In this document: positions 34,309 to 42,991 of the stretch, in pieces | How the letters are laid out: each line of letters begins with the position of its first letter | Position numbering within the stretch: position 1 is the stretch's first letter | NCBI RefSeq assembly: GCF_946481715.1 | Contig: NZ_CAMLOV010000008.1 | Coordinates: 1 to 61,766 of the forward strand | Reading direction: 5' to 3' | Source of the DNA: an uncultured Mucilaginibacter sp. | GTDB taxonomy: Bacteria > Bacteroidota > Bacteroidia > Sphingobacteriales > Sphingobacteriaceae | DNA length: 61,766 nucleotides | Notes under the pieces: generated by a model | The model's database searches: none | What the model was told of the DNA's origin: nothing | Seen by the model: only the letters and a program-made list of their open reading frames with translations | Made by a program: the position numbers and the translations under genes

Positions 34309-34710
34309 TTACTCCAAAATTTGCTCCAGCTTATTTATAGTAATTGGCTTGCTTATAAAATCCTGCACAGTGGTGTAGGTGAAGGCACGCTCTTTATCCT
34401 TGCTAAAGATAGACGAGGTGGCTATATAAATTTTTGCGCCGACAGTACTATCCATATTTAAACGGTTATACTCTTCTAAAAACTCCCACCCATCCATTAC
34501 CGGCATCCTCAAATCCAGGAAGATGTGTTGAGGTAACTGCCTCTTATCGTTTTTTATTGCATCCTGCAATAGCCCTATTGCCGCCCGGCCATTTAAACAG
34601 CCGGCGATGTTTGCATCAGGCACAACCCTTTTGGTCAATTTTTCGAGAATGAAATTATTGATGGGGTCGTCATCTATAATCAGCACATTTACTGGGGGAT
34701 AAGTGTTCAT
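34309..34710 (-). CDS. Stand-alone receiver-domain response regulator
   Basis: 133 aa from ATG 34710 (an ATG six codons upstream is less likely). It has only a CheY-like fold: acidic pocket VLIIDDDPINNFILEKL, phospho-acceptor Asp in IFLDLRMPVMDGWEF, then the conserved Ser/Thr region IYIATSSIFSKDKERA and Lys in FISKPITINKLEQIL. With no output domain it probably works through protein-protein contact or phosphorelay, likely with an unlinked hybrid kinase. The helix-3 to loop region has an insertion (AIKNDKRQLPQ) typical of Bacteroidota single-domain receivers. Confidence 0.9.
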   Translation of the reverse strand: MNTYPPVNVLIIDDDPINNFILEKLTKRVVPDANIAGCLNGRAAIGLLQDAIKNDKRQLPQHIFLDLRMPVMDGWEFLEEYNRLNMDSTVGAKIYIATSSIFSKDKERAFTYTTVQDFISKPITINKLEQILE

Positions 34711-34847
34711 GTGTATATAACACACCAAGCAGAAATTGTTTTAGTTAATTTATAATTAATAAAATTATGCATTTAAATCCCCCTTTATACGCAATTCGTT
34801 TTGCCTCCCAATTACGTTTTTTTAGTATCTTCACCCATCACTTTAGC

Positions 34848-37070
34848 ATGGTTATGAAAAAAACCCTCACCCTAAGTTTACTGGCCTTATCGGCAGCAAG
34901 TTTCGCACAGCAAAAAACGTTAATTGGCTTTACACCGGCGTCCTCGGCAAACCAAATAGCTGCCGAAAAAACCTTTGATGCGGCTTTAAGTGCACAGCGT
35001 ATTGGCGAAACCATTAAAACGCTGTCGGCTTACCCACATAACCTTGGCTCGCCCGGCAGCAAGGCTGTTGCAGATAAAATTTTGGCTATGTACAAAAGTT
35101 ACGGGTTGGATGCGCACCTCGAAACCTACACCGTATTATTCCCAACGCCAAAAACACGGGTGCTGGAGTTAACCGGGCCAACCGCCTACACTGCTCTGCT
35201 AAAAGAGCCGCCGCTGGCACAAGATGCCACATCCGGCCAAGCTAACCAACTACCTACCTATAACGCCTGGAGCGCCGATGGCGATGTACGCGGGCAACTG
35301 GTGTTTGTAAATTATGGCCTGCCCGATGATTACCTAAAACTGGATGCCATGGGGATAGATGTAAAGGGTAAAATAGTGATTGCAAAATACGGCCGTTCGT
35401 GGCGCGGCATAAAGCCGAAGGTAGCTTACGAGCACGGCGCAATTGGCTGTATCATTTATTCGGACCCGGCAGATGACGGCTATTCGGCGGGCGATGTTTA
35501 CCCAAAAGGGGCTTATAAGAACGAGCACGGCGTGCAGCGCGGCTCGGTAATGGATATGGTACTTTACCCCGGCGACCCGCTTACCCCCGGCCTTGGTGCT
35601 ACCAAAGATGCCAAACGGCTGGACAGGAAAGACGCTACAACGATATTAAAGATACCAGTACTGCCAATAAGCTACCACGATGCCCAGCCATTGCTGGCTG
35701 CTTTAGATGGCCCCGTAGCACCCGATGGCTGGGCAGGCGCCTTGCCTATTACCTATCATATTGGCGGCGGCAAGGCCATCGTACACCTAAAAATGGAATT
35801 TAACTGGGATATGGTGCCGGCTTACAATGTTATTGCAAAAATAAAAGGCTCGGGCTACCCGGATGAGTGGGTGATGCGCGGCAATCACCACGATGCCTGG
35901 GTAAACGGCGCCAACGACCCTATTAGCGGGCAGGCTGCTATGCTGGAAGAAGCCCGCGCCATTGGCGATCTGTTGAAAACCGGCTGGAAACCAAAGCGAA
36001 GCATTATCTATTGCTCATGGGATGGCGAAGAACCGGGGCTGGTAGGCTCTACCGAATATGCGGAGGACCATGCTAAAGAACTACAGCAGAAAACCGTTGT
36101 ATACATCAACTCGGATAGTAATGCCCGCGGCTTTTTGGGTGCAGGCGGTTCGCAGGCGCTGGAGGGTTTTATAGATGAAGTTACCCAGGGCGTAACCGAC
36201 CCGCAAACAAAAGTGAGCGTGTTTGAGCGGAAGAAGGCATCGCAGCTGGTAAACGCGTCTTCCACTGCCGACAAAAAGGAGATACTTGAAAGCAAGGGTC
36301 AAAAGCTGTCGGCACTGGGTTCGGGGTCTGATTTTTCTTCGTTTTTGCAGCATTTGGGTATTACCACGTTGGATCTTGGCTTTGGAGGGGAAGACGGAGG
36401 CGGCGAATACCACTCTATTTACGATTCGTTTGACGATTACAAACGCTTTAAAGACCCCGATTTTGCTTACGGCGTTGCGCTTGCCCAAACCGCAGGCCAC
36501 ACGGTACTGCGCATGGCCAATGCCGAGGTTTTGCCATTCGATTTCCGCAGCCTGCAGGCAACTATCAGCAAATACGCTACTGAACTAAGTAAACTTGCCG
36601 ACGATACCCGCGAGGCCACAAAAGTTGATAATCAGCTTGTTGGCGCAAATTATTACACCCTCGCTGCCGACCCAACCCACCAGTACAAAGCACCTGTTGC
36701 AAAGGATACCGTACCTGCCATCGATTTTAAACCGCTTACCGCCGCGCTGGACTCCTTAAAGAAAAGTGCGGACAAACTGGCCACCTACTGGGGCACTGCG
36801 GTACTTGCCGATGGCAGCCACGATAAACTAAACAAACTGCTTTACCAGGCCGAGCAGCAACTATTGGCCGCCGAAGGTTTGCCCCGCCGCGGATGGTACA
36901 AGCACACTATTTTTGCTCCTGGTTTTTACACAGGCTATGGCGTTAAAACCATCCCCGGCATCCGCGAAGCTATTGAGCAACGCAACTGGGAGGAAGCAAA
37001 GCAACAAATAGCCGTGGTTTCGGGGCGGATAAATGCTTTGGCGGCTTATTTGGCGGAGGGGGCGAAATAG
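34848..37070 (+). CDS. M28-family zinc carboxypeptidase (glutamate carboxypeptidase II-like)
   Basis: 740 aa from ATG 34848 (MVMKKTL..; ATG 34854 is also possible); the extra upstream codons do not form a signal peptide, whereas these do (cleaved near SFAQQ). Domains: an inserted PA domain (about 125-290; GQLVFVNYGLPDDY, VKGKIVIAKYGRSWRGIKPKVAYEHGAIGCIIYSDP), the M28 core with metal ligands in MRGNHHDAWVNGANDPISG, YCSWDGEEPGLVGSTEY, VVYINSDSNARG and GGEYHSIYD, and a C-terminal transferrin-receptor-like dimerisation domain (about 600-735). It removes C-terminal residues from peptides in the periplasm. It is a single gene, convergent with the TonB receptor. Confidence 0.93.
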   Translation: MVMKKTLTLSLLALSAASFAQQKTLIGFTPASSANQIAAEKTFDAALSAQRIGETIKTLSAYPHNLGSPGSKAVADKILAMYKSYGLDAHLETYTVLFPTPKTRVLELTGPTAYTALLKEPPLAQDATSGQANQLPTYNAWSADGDVRGQLVFVNYGLPDDYLKLDAMGIDVKGKIVIAKYGRSWRGIKPKVAYEHGAIGCIIYSDPADDGYSAGDVYPKGAYKNEHGVQRGSVMDMVLYPGDPLTPGLGATKDAKRLDRKDATTILKIPVLPISYHDAQPLLAALDGPVAPDGWAGALPITYHIGGGKAIVHLKMEFNWDMVPAYNVIAKIKGSGYPDEWVMRGNHHDAWVNGANDPISGQAAMLEEARAIGDLLKTGWKPKRSIIYCSWDGEEPGLVGSTEYAEDHAKELQQKTVVYINSDSNARGFLGAGGSQALEGFIDEVTQGVTDPQTKVSVFERKKASQLVNASSTADKKEILESKGQKLSALGSGSDFSSFLQHLGITTLDLGFGGEDGGGEYHSIYDSFDDYKRFKDPDFAYGVALAQTAGHTVLRMANAEVLPFDFRSLQATISKYATELSKLADDTREATKVDNQLVGANYYTLAADPTHQYKAPVAKDTVPAIDFKPLTAALDSLKKSADKLATYWGTAVLADGSHDKLNKLLYQAEQQLLAAEGLPRRGWYKHTIFAPGFYTGYGVKTIPGIREAIEQRNWEEAKQQIAVVSGRINALAAYLAEGAK

Positions 37071-37410
37071 CCCTAAGGTAAACGCATAGCAGGATCAACC
37101 ATCTAAAAGGTAAACCTGTTTCAGGACGTTTGGCCGTACGAATCGTACAACTCGTACAGTTCGTACAAGCTCGTACACTTTCGTACAAACTCGCACAGTC
37201 TCGTACACTTTCGTACAGTTTCGCACAATTTCGTACAGTTTCGTACAGCAAAACGCGGTTTGCGAAAATCTGCGTTTTTCTGTGGTTTTTCGGTGTTTTT
37301 CTTTGATAAATCGGGGCGTAAACGCAGGTTTTTCAAAAGGGGCATTTTGGGGTTTTGGCCTGCCAAACGGCATCAAAAATTAGTCGGTGCCCAATCGGTT
37401 TAGAATTTCC
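37071..37410. other. 340-bp convergent intergenic region
   Basis: Lies between the ends of the M28 gene and the TonB receptor. About one third is the 10-bp-period repeat; the rest is T-rich on the plus strand with no recognisable stem-plus-T terminator or gene. Confidence 0.5.
37135..37247. repeat. Twelve-unit array of CGTACA with 9-10-bp period
   Basis: CGTACA or one-base variants (CGTACG, CGCACA) occur at 37135, 37144, 37153 and 37162, then every 10 bp to 37242. The spacing is 9 bp for the first three intervals and exactly 10 bp for the last eight. The spacer is usually an (A/C/G)TT-like trinucleotide plus T. On the minus strand all three frames are open through it, which is a by-product of the period and not evidence for a gene. 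Confidence 0.8.
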
Positions 37411-39774
37411 CTACAATTCAAATATCACCCCAATGGTTGGCAACACATTACCGCCTTTGTTATCCAGTAGTTTGGAGCGGAAACGCGAGGGGTCTCCGGG
37501 GGCGTCCTGCAGGTTTCCGGCGGCATCGCGGTCGGGTACCAGGTAGGGCTGCAACTGGTATTGGTTGTAGGTGAGGTTTTGGATATCCAGGTACACGTTC
37601 AGCGTAAACTTTTTAAAGGGGTACTTTTTATCAACCCGCACATCAACCTGGTAAAAGGTGTTTAGCTGGCGGCTGTTAAGCTGCGTCCAATCGGGTATAC
37701 CCTGCGGGAAGATGGCGTAATTGCTTTTTAAGGTAGATGTGCTGATGTTGTATGGCGTGTACGGCCCGCCGCCGGTTAAGCGCAGCTTGGCACCCACTTC
37801 CCAGTTGCGTTTAAATACTTTACCGCCCGTCATGCTGAGGATGTAGCGGTTATTCCACGACGATTGCACGTACTGCCCTTTCTTATCCTGGAATTCGCTG
37901 CGGAACAGCGTGAGCGCAAAAATGCCGTAAAAGCCTTTGTTAAGCCTTTGCTGGGCAAAAAACTCTACTCCGTAACTACGCCCTTTGGTGTAGCCTACCA
38001 CTTGCTGGTTACCCACCACGCCAAAATCGGCACCGAGGTTGGCCAGCGGGATGCTATCGCCCAGTACCCGCTCTACCGGGTAATCTTTGTAATGCTTGTA
38101 AAAGCCCTCGATAGTGAATCGGGTGTTTTTAAGCGTGTTGTATTCCAGCCCCAGCACGAGTTGTTTGTTGGATATGTATTTTACGCCTCCGTTGGCCAAC
38201 ACGCCGCTGCTATCGCGGTAGCCTAAAACGGTGTAGGCAGGCAACTGGTAGTATATGCCTGTATTAAAGTTGATGCTTAGCTTTTCGCTGATGTTGTAAG
38301 ATGCGGAAAAACGCGGCGAAAGGGTTTTAGCCAGGTTATTCATTTTGGATGAATAGGTATTGACATCGGCGCGTATCCCGGCAGAAAGGTTCAGTTTATC
38401 CTCAAAATAAGCCCTGCTGAGCTGCCCGAACAGGCTGTATTTAAAAAAGTTGATTTCCGACGTATAGATGTTGCTGTTAAAGGGCAGCAGGTTAAAGGTA
38501 TTGGTGGTGTATTGGGCAGTTTCGGCGCCGGCACCAAAACTGATGCGGTAGTTGTTGGCACGGCTCACGTTCTCGAACCTGAATTTGTTCTCGATCTCTT
38601 TGGAATTATAATCAAGCGTTTTAGTGCCGGCTTCGTTGTTATCCTGAAATTTTTTGGCGCGGTTATCCAGGTAATCCCTGCTTAAAACAAACAGGCTATA
38701 GCCATTGGACCGGTAGTTTTTGTAGGTAGCGCCTATAGTATAGTTATTTTGCGAATTAACCGGGATGTTGGCCAGCGTGTACTGGTTTAGCTCGGTATTT
38801 TTGGCATCGAGGTTGAGTTTAAAACGGTCGAGCGCGCCGAGGCCTAAAATGGTCAGCTCGTTTTTGGCGTTGAACTTGGTTTTCACCTTGAACTGAAAAT
38901 CCTGGTAAGATGGTAAAAAAGGCAGCCCGATAAGCTTAAACAGGCCTTGAAGGTACGAGTAACGGTACGAGGATATAAACGTTGTTTTTTTGCTGAGCGG
39001 GCCTGCAAGCGTGGCGGCAAAATCGCTGGAGCCAATGGTGAGCGTGGCGTTGGTACGGTCGGTTGGACCATCCTTTTGCTTAAACTCAAATACCGAGCTG
39101 AGTGCATTACCCCTGTTTGCGGGGAAGGCGCCCGAGTAAAAATCAACCTCGTTTATAAAATCGACATTGATAAGCCCCACCGGGCCGCCCGACGAACCCT
39201 GGGTGGCAAAGTGGTTGATATTAGGGATCTCGATACCATCGATATAAAAGCGGTTCTCGTTGGGTGCGCCGCCACGAATGATGATATCGTTACGGAAGCT
39301 TACCGGCGATGACACACCCGGCAATGATTGTATCACCTTGCTGATATCGCGGTTACCGCCGGGATTACGTTTAATTTCGGTAGAGCCAATGGTGCGTAAG
39401 GACACCGGGCTTTCCAACGTTTTAAAAAACCGCGGTGCGGCTACCCTTACCTCGTTAAGGGTTTGGGCGTCGTCTTCCATACTAAGGTCGGCCACAGCTA
39501 TTTTGGCATTGGTAACCTGTATATCGAAAAGTGTTTTTTGGCGGTAACCAACCAGCGAAAATTGCAAGGTATAATAACCGGGTCGTAAACCCGTGAGCGT
39601 GTAATTGCCCGCCGAATCGGTAGTGGTACCCTTATCGGTACCGGTAATAACTATGTTTACGCCGGTGAGGGGATCATTACTTAAAACGGCGGTTATTTTA
39701 CCGCGAATGGTACCCGTTTGGGCAAAACTAATGGCTGGCAGCAGGGCAAAAAGCAGGTGTAAAATTTTCCTCAT
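37411..39774 (-). CDS. TonB-dependent receptor with carboxypeptidase-like N-domain
   Basis: 787 aa from ATG 39774, which is followed at once by a signal peptide (MRKILHLLFALLPAISFAQ); the open frame runs 65 codons further but without exported character. Residues about 22-105 are a CarboxypepD_reg-like domain (TIRGKITAVLSNDPLTGVNIVITGTDKGTTTD). The plug (about 115-235; SKVIQSLPGVSSPVSFRNDIIIRGGAPNENRFYIDGIEIP) and barrel follow, ending TIGVIFEL. It lacks SusC-length extensions and a SusD partner, so it is a stand-alone transporter; its substrate is unknown. A 30-bp element repeated near the NTF2-like gene lies just before the start. Confidence 0.92.
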   Translation of the reverse strand: MRKILHLLFALLPAISFAQTGTIRGKITAVLSNDPLTGVNIVITGTDKGTTTDSAGNYTLTGLRPGYYTLQFSLVGYRQKTLFDIQVTNAKIAVADLSMEDDAQTLNEVRVAAPRFFKTLESPVSLRTIGSTEIKRNPGGNRDISKVIQSLPGVSSPVSFRNDIIIRGGAPNENRFYIDGIEIPNINHFATQGSSGGPVGLINVDFINEVDFYSGAFPANRGNALSSVFEFKQKDGPTDRTNATLTIGSSDFAATLAGPLSKKTTFISSYRYSYLQGLFKLIGLPFLPSYQDFQFKVKTKFNAKNELTILGLGALDRFKLNLDAKNTELNQYTLANIPVNSQNNYTIGATYKNYRSNGYSLFVLSRDYLDNRAKKFQDNNEAGTKTLDYNSKEIENKFRFENVSRANNYRISFGAGAETAQYTTNTFNLLPFNSNIYTSEINFFKYSLFGQLSRAYFEDKLNLSAGIRADVNTYSSKMNNLAKTLSPRFSASYNISEKLSINFNTGIYYQLPAYTVLGYRDSSGVLANGGVKYISNKQLVLGLEYNTLKNTRFTIEGFYKHYKDYPVERVLGDSIPLANLGADFGVVGNQQVVGYTKGRSYGVEFFAQQRLNKGFYGIFALTLFRSEFQDKKGQYVQSSWNNRYILSMTGGKVFKRNWEVGAKLRLTGGGPYTPYNISTSTLKSNYAIFPQGIPDWTQLNSRQLNTFYQVDVRVDKKYPFKKFTLNVYLDIQNLTYNQYQLQPYLVPDRDAAGNLQDAPGDPSRFRSKLLDNKGGNVLPTIGVIFEL

Positions 39775-39780
39775 ACGCAC

Positions 39781-39810
39781 CGTAAAGATGGCTGTTTTTA
39801 GTGAAAGGGT
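39781..39810. repeat. 30-bp dispersed repeat, copy A
   Basis: Positions 39781-39810 begin CGTAAAGATGGCTGTTTTT and end AGTGAAAGGGT. Copy B at 40668-40699 differs by one substitution and two single-base insertions in homopolymers. Copy A sits directly before the TonB receptor start. Confidence 0.65.
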
Positions 39811-40001
39811 AATTGAAGGCACATTGTAATACAGCCCCTGAGTGGTAAAATGACCTTTTAGTGAAGATTTGACGTGGAAGGCTATCCTCATTCGCCCGCC
39901 ATAGTTAATTTTAAAACCACCCGAAATAAGAACGCCAGGCCAATCCGCCGATACTGCTTTTATCAACAAACGTCAGCGCCTTCAGCTATTCGCCCGCCGT
40001 T

Positions 40002-40559
40002 TTAATGTCCCGGGCTTTCATTTTCACCAGCGTTTTTACTTTTAACTTTTTCCGCAGCTTTCATCGGCAAATCTGTATTCCCGCTCTGTTTTATCAGGTT
40101 TAGCTTGTGCTTGCTAAGCAGCCATGCCCCGTTAATTTTGGCAAGTTGCGATTCATAATTTGCTTCAACAGTCCATATATCTTTGCCCAGGTAATGGTTA
40201 GCCAGCCCATAATAAGTAACTATTGCATTATCGCCGGTTTGGGTAACCTTAAAATCAGTTAACTGGTGCCGGGTACTATCGAAACCGGGCAGAAAATTAT
40301 GCCATGCAGATACGATCGAATCGGACGACTCGACACCCGGCGCATTGCCGGAAAGTGAGCGAAAGTCAAGTTCGACATTTTGCGCCATAGCAGCTTTTAC
40401 GCCCGGCCAGTTGCGGAGATCAACGTCTTCGAATAACTTCTTTACATTTTGAATTAGTGTGTTTTCCATTTTAATAGTATGATTTGGCAGTAAATTATTC
40501 TGTGCCTGAACAGTAATTGCATAAAGGAAAATTGCCGTTGCGATGAACATCTTCTTCAT
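40002..40559 (-). CDS. SnoaL/NTF2-like secreted protein
   Basis: 185 aa from ATG 40559 (MKKMFIATAIFLYAITVQAQ signal peptide); an upstream in-frame ATG has no signal. The cone-fold pattern is visible: IQNVKKLFEDVDLRNWPGVKAAMAQNVELDFRSL, WHNFLPGFDSTRHQLTDFKV, DNAIVTYYGLANHYLG and WTVEANYESQLAKINGAWLLSKHKL. Such domains bind small hydrophobic molecules or act as isomerases/dehydratases; function here is unknown. The C-terminal 20 residues are a charged tail. It lies alone between the TonB receptor and the sdh operon end. Confidence 0.85.
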   Translation of the reverse strand: MKKMFIATAIFLYAITVQAQNNLLPNHTIKMENTLIQNVKKLFEDVDLRNWPGVKAAMAQNVELDFRSLSGNAPGVESSDSIVSAWHNFLPGFDSTRHQLTDFKVTQTGDNAIVTYYGLANHYLGKDIWTVEANYESQLAKINGAWLLSKHKLNLIKQSGNTDLPMKAAEKVKSKNAGENESPGH

Positions 40560-40939
40560 GGTATTTTTATGGCATAATGCCATGATTAACAAACTAAGTG
40601 CAATTGTGTTGATTTGCTGATTGATGAATCATCACTACTAATGGAAAATTTCCCTTTCTCACAGGCACGTAAAGATGGCTGTTTTTTAGCGAAAAGGGTG
40701 GTTAGCAGAAAAACCGGACCATAAAAAATCCGCTGAAATGACTTTCGGCTGAAATTTTAATATGCTGGCCATCAGGCTTTAATTGCCGGCAATAGCATTC
40801 CACCGAACTGGTAATAATTTCCAAACCGGTTGAACCAGGCAAGCAATACACAAGCCCGGCCAAACTAAAACTGGCAAATAGAAAAGCGGTTTTTGATGCG
40901 TTGATTTGGGTTGATCAACCTTATAATAATAGCCTTCTA
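40560..40939. other. 380-bp region between the USP and NTF2-like genes
   Basis: Holds copy B of the dispersed repeat (40668-40699). A 63-codon minus-strand ORF (40779-40970) overlaps the USP end and is not convincing. No terminator is obvious for the long operon ending at 40940. Confidence 0.4.
40668..40699. repeat. 30-bp dispersed repeat, copy B
   Basis: 32 bp aligning to 39781-39810 (one substitution, two homopolymer insertions), both preceded by GCA(C). It lies 109 bp upstream of the NTF2-like start on the same strand orientation. Confidence 0.6.
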
Positions 40940-41395
40940 TTAAGGCACCAATAGCAATGGGCAGCCACAATTATTCATTACCGGCGGCACGTTGCTGTCG
41001 TAATAAGATCTTGCAATTGCATTTTCTACATGGTTGCCCATCACTACCATCCAAAGTTTGTTTTCGGCAGCCAATTCTAAAATAGTTTCCATAATCGGCC
41101 CTGTGCCTTCGCTGCATTTTATATTAAGTTCGCCCTGTTGCGCGGTGGTTAATTTTGCCTTTAAATGATCTGTTAGCTGGCTTAAATTACTTTTGCTTTT
41201 TTTTGTTTTAGCAGCTATCTCGGTTTCGGCAGATCGCCGTTCGCCGGTTATCACCGAGGCTTCGATAGATATAATGGAGTTGTATATCAATAAATTGGCG
41301 TTGTTATTTATGGCCAGTTCAAGTGCAACATCTGCAGCGCGTTCTGCCCGTTTGGTAAAATCGGTGAGCAGCAATATTAATTTTTTAGTTGCCAT
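40940..41395 (-). CDS. Universal stress protein, single domain
   Basis: 151 aa UspA fold: KLILLLTDFTKRAERAADVALELAINNNANLLIYNS, then IMETILELAAENKLWMVVMGNHVENAIARSYYDSNVPPVMNNCGCPLLLVP. The ATP-binding GxxGx9GS/T pattern of UspFG-type proteins is not present, so it may not bind nucleotide. It lies 10 bp after the DUF6544 gene as last cistron of the fumC-sdh operon, suggesting expression with respiratory genes. A degraded copy of its C-terminus is found at 32431-32541. Confidence 0.88.
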   Translation of the reverse strand: MATKKLILLLTDFTKRAERAADVALELAINNNANLLIYNSIISIEASVITGERRSAETEIAAKTKKSKSNLSQLTDHLKAKLTTAQQGELNIKCSEGTGPIMETILELAAENKLWMVVMGNHVENAIARSYYDSNVPPVMNNCGCPLLLVP

Positions 41396-41405
41396 ATTGT
41401 TAATG

Positions 41406-42236
41406 TTAATTGTTGAATTTGTTGGGGATATTGTATTCGATAGCTTCCAGATGAAAATCGGCGTAACTTAATGTGCCTTGTTTTAATTCCCAGGCGGCCT
41501 CAATGTCAAAAGGTATCATTACGCCATTTATTTTGCGGTAGTTTTTCAGTTTTGCTACCCACGTTTCTAAGCACCCATCGCCCATGTACCGCATAGTTTG
41601 GAGTTGTATTATCTCGTTATTATCATCGAACATAACGATGTAATGCACCTCTAACCCGCCATAACGAAAGGTTAGTTTTGCCTGTTTATTGTCAATGGCC
41701 GTCCAACGCAAATCCTCGCCGGGTAAAAGGCTTGTAGGGAACCAAACACACTCCCCAAGCCAACGCAGTAACTCACCCTGATCGAATTTGCTGCCTTTGC
41801 CATTTACCATTGGGTAGGTATTAAATATGTTTACTTTTAAACCGCCGCTGCCATCCATAAAACGATCTGTGGCAGTAAACATGGCGGTTTCGCCTTTCCA
41901 TAAAAAGCCCGGTTTTGCGGTTGTAAAATATTCTTCACCAACAATATTTACCCATTTTTTATCGGCCCCCGGCTTGAATTTTCCGGAGTGTTTAAGCCGC
42001 ACGTAATTGATGTAAGGCTGCCCCTCTTTTAAAACATGTTTAAAATACCGTTGAACAGGGGCCGGCAAGCCGTTTAACTGTTCATAGCGAAATACTTTTT
42101 TGGGTAAGGCCGGTGAAAGAGCAAACAGTTTATTTACTTGTTTGGTAAACTGAAGGCCCGCCCTCACCTTAGCGGCAAAAGCCAGCATAAGCAGCCCTGC
42201 TAATATTATTATTAAAACTATCATGGTTTTAAACAT
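41406..42236 (-). CDS. DUF6544-like membrane-anchored protein
   Basis: 276 aa with one N-terminal membrane segment (MIVLIIILAGLLMLAFAA). The body resembles the DUF6544 group: LNGLPAPVQRYFKHVLKEGQPYINYVRLKHSGKFKPGADKKWVNIVGEEYFTTAKPGFLWKG, RWLGECVWFPTSLLPGEDLRW, LTFRYGGLEVHYIVMFDDNNEI and GVMIPFDIEAAWEL. Function is unknown; the barrel-like pattern resembles LolA/LppX-type lipid-binding folds, which is speculation. Its ATG overlaps the sdhB TAA by one base (TAATG), so it is translated with the dehydrogenase genes. Confidence 0.75.
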   Translation of the reverse strand: MFKTMIVLIIILAGLLMLAFAAKVRAGLQFTKQVNKLFALSPALPKKVFRYEQLNGLPAPVQRYFKHVLKEGQPYINYVRLKHSGKFKPGADKKWVNIVGEEYFTTAKPGFLWKGETAMFTATDRFMDGSGGLKVNIFNTYPMVNGKGSKFDQGELLRWLGECVWFPTSLLPGEDLRWTAIDNKQAKLTFRYGGLEVHYIVMFDDNNEIIQLQTMRYMGDGCLETWVAKLKNYRKINGVMIPFDIEAAWELKQGTLSYADFHLEAIEYNIPNKFNN

Positions 42237-42982
42237 TAATGCTTCACCAATTGCGCCCTGTTATATTCATAATTCATCCTGGCAATATGCAGTACCGAGA
42301 TCTCCTGCGGGCATTCTACCTCGCAGGCTTCGGTATTTGTGCAATGGCCAAAGCCTTCGGCATCCATCTGATCTACCATGGCAAGTACCCTTTCGGTACG
42401 TTCTACCTGGCCCTGCGGCAACAAAGCCAACTGGGTGATCTTGGCTGATGTAAACAGGTCGGCACTGGAATTTTTGCAGGTAGCCACACAGGCACCGCAG
42501 CCAATACAGGCAGCAGCAACAAAGGCAGCTTCGGCAATAGCGTGCGAAATCAATATGCCGTTGGCTTCGGCTGTTTCGCCGGTCGAAGCGGAAATAAACC
42601 CACCCGCCCGGATGATGTTGTCGAACGCTTTGCGGTCCACTTTTAAATCCCTAACAATCGGGAAAGCCGCAGCGCGGAATGGCTCGATGTAGATGGTATC
42701 GCCATCTTTAAAACTGCGCATGTGCAGCTGGCAGGTGGTTGTATGGGTAAGCGGGCCATGTGCACGGCCGTTTATCATCATGCCGCATTGCCCGCAAATG
42801 CCTTCGCGGCAATCGTGGTCAAATTCTACCACGCGTTCGCTTTTTTGTATCAGCGATTCGTTCAGCAGGTCCATCATCTCCAAAAACGACATATCCTGCG
42901 ATACATCATCCAGTGTATAATCCTTCATCGCTCCGGCTGCAGCAGCATTATCCTGCCGCCATATCTTCAAGTATATTTTCAT
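42236..42982 (-). CDS. sdhB: Succinate dehydrogenase/fumarate reductase iron-sulfur subunit
   Basis: 248 aa. 2Fe-2S ligands Cys58, Cys63, Cys66 (DCREGICGQCG) and Cys84. The 4Fe-4S/3Fe-4S region has CIGCGACVATCKNS (Cys159, 162, 165, 169) and CTNTEACEVECPQEI. It carries electrons from the flavin subunit to the haem subunit. This is the Bacteroidota/Epsilonproteobacteria-type FrdB with a long insertion between clusters. It lies 9 bp after sdhA and is coupled to the DUF6544 gene. Confidence 0.95.
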   Translation of the reverse strand: MKIYLKIWRQDNAAAAGAMKDYTLDDVSQDMSFLEMMDLLNESLIQKSERVVEFDHDCREGICGQCGMMINGRAHGPLTHTTTCQLHMRSFKDGDTIYIEPFRAAAFPIVRDLKVDRKAFDNIIRAGGFISASTGETAEANGILISHAIAEAAFVAAACIGCGACVATCKNSSADLFTSAKITQLALLPQGQVERTERVLAMVDQMDAEGFGHCTNTEACEVECPQEISVLHIARMNYEYNRAQLVKH

Positions 42983-42991
42983 GATCGGGAT

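Noticed and set aside
37135..37247. Possible CRISPR array
   Set aside because: The unit is 9-10 bp with no spacers of 25-40 bp and no cas genes nearby.
36970..37376. Three overlapping minus-strand ORFs of 81-93 codons
   Set aside because: They are open only because the 10-bp-period repeat has no stops in any frame; the predicted peptides are repeat artefacts.
40779..40970. 63-codon minus-strand ORF after the USP gene
   Set aside because: It overlaps the USP 3' end in another frame and no family or start context supports it, although the peptide is hydrophobic enough to look protein-like.
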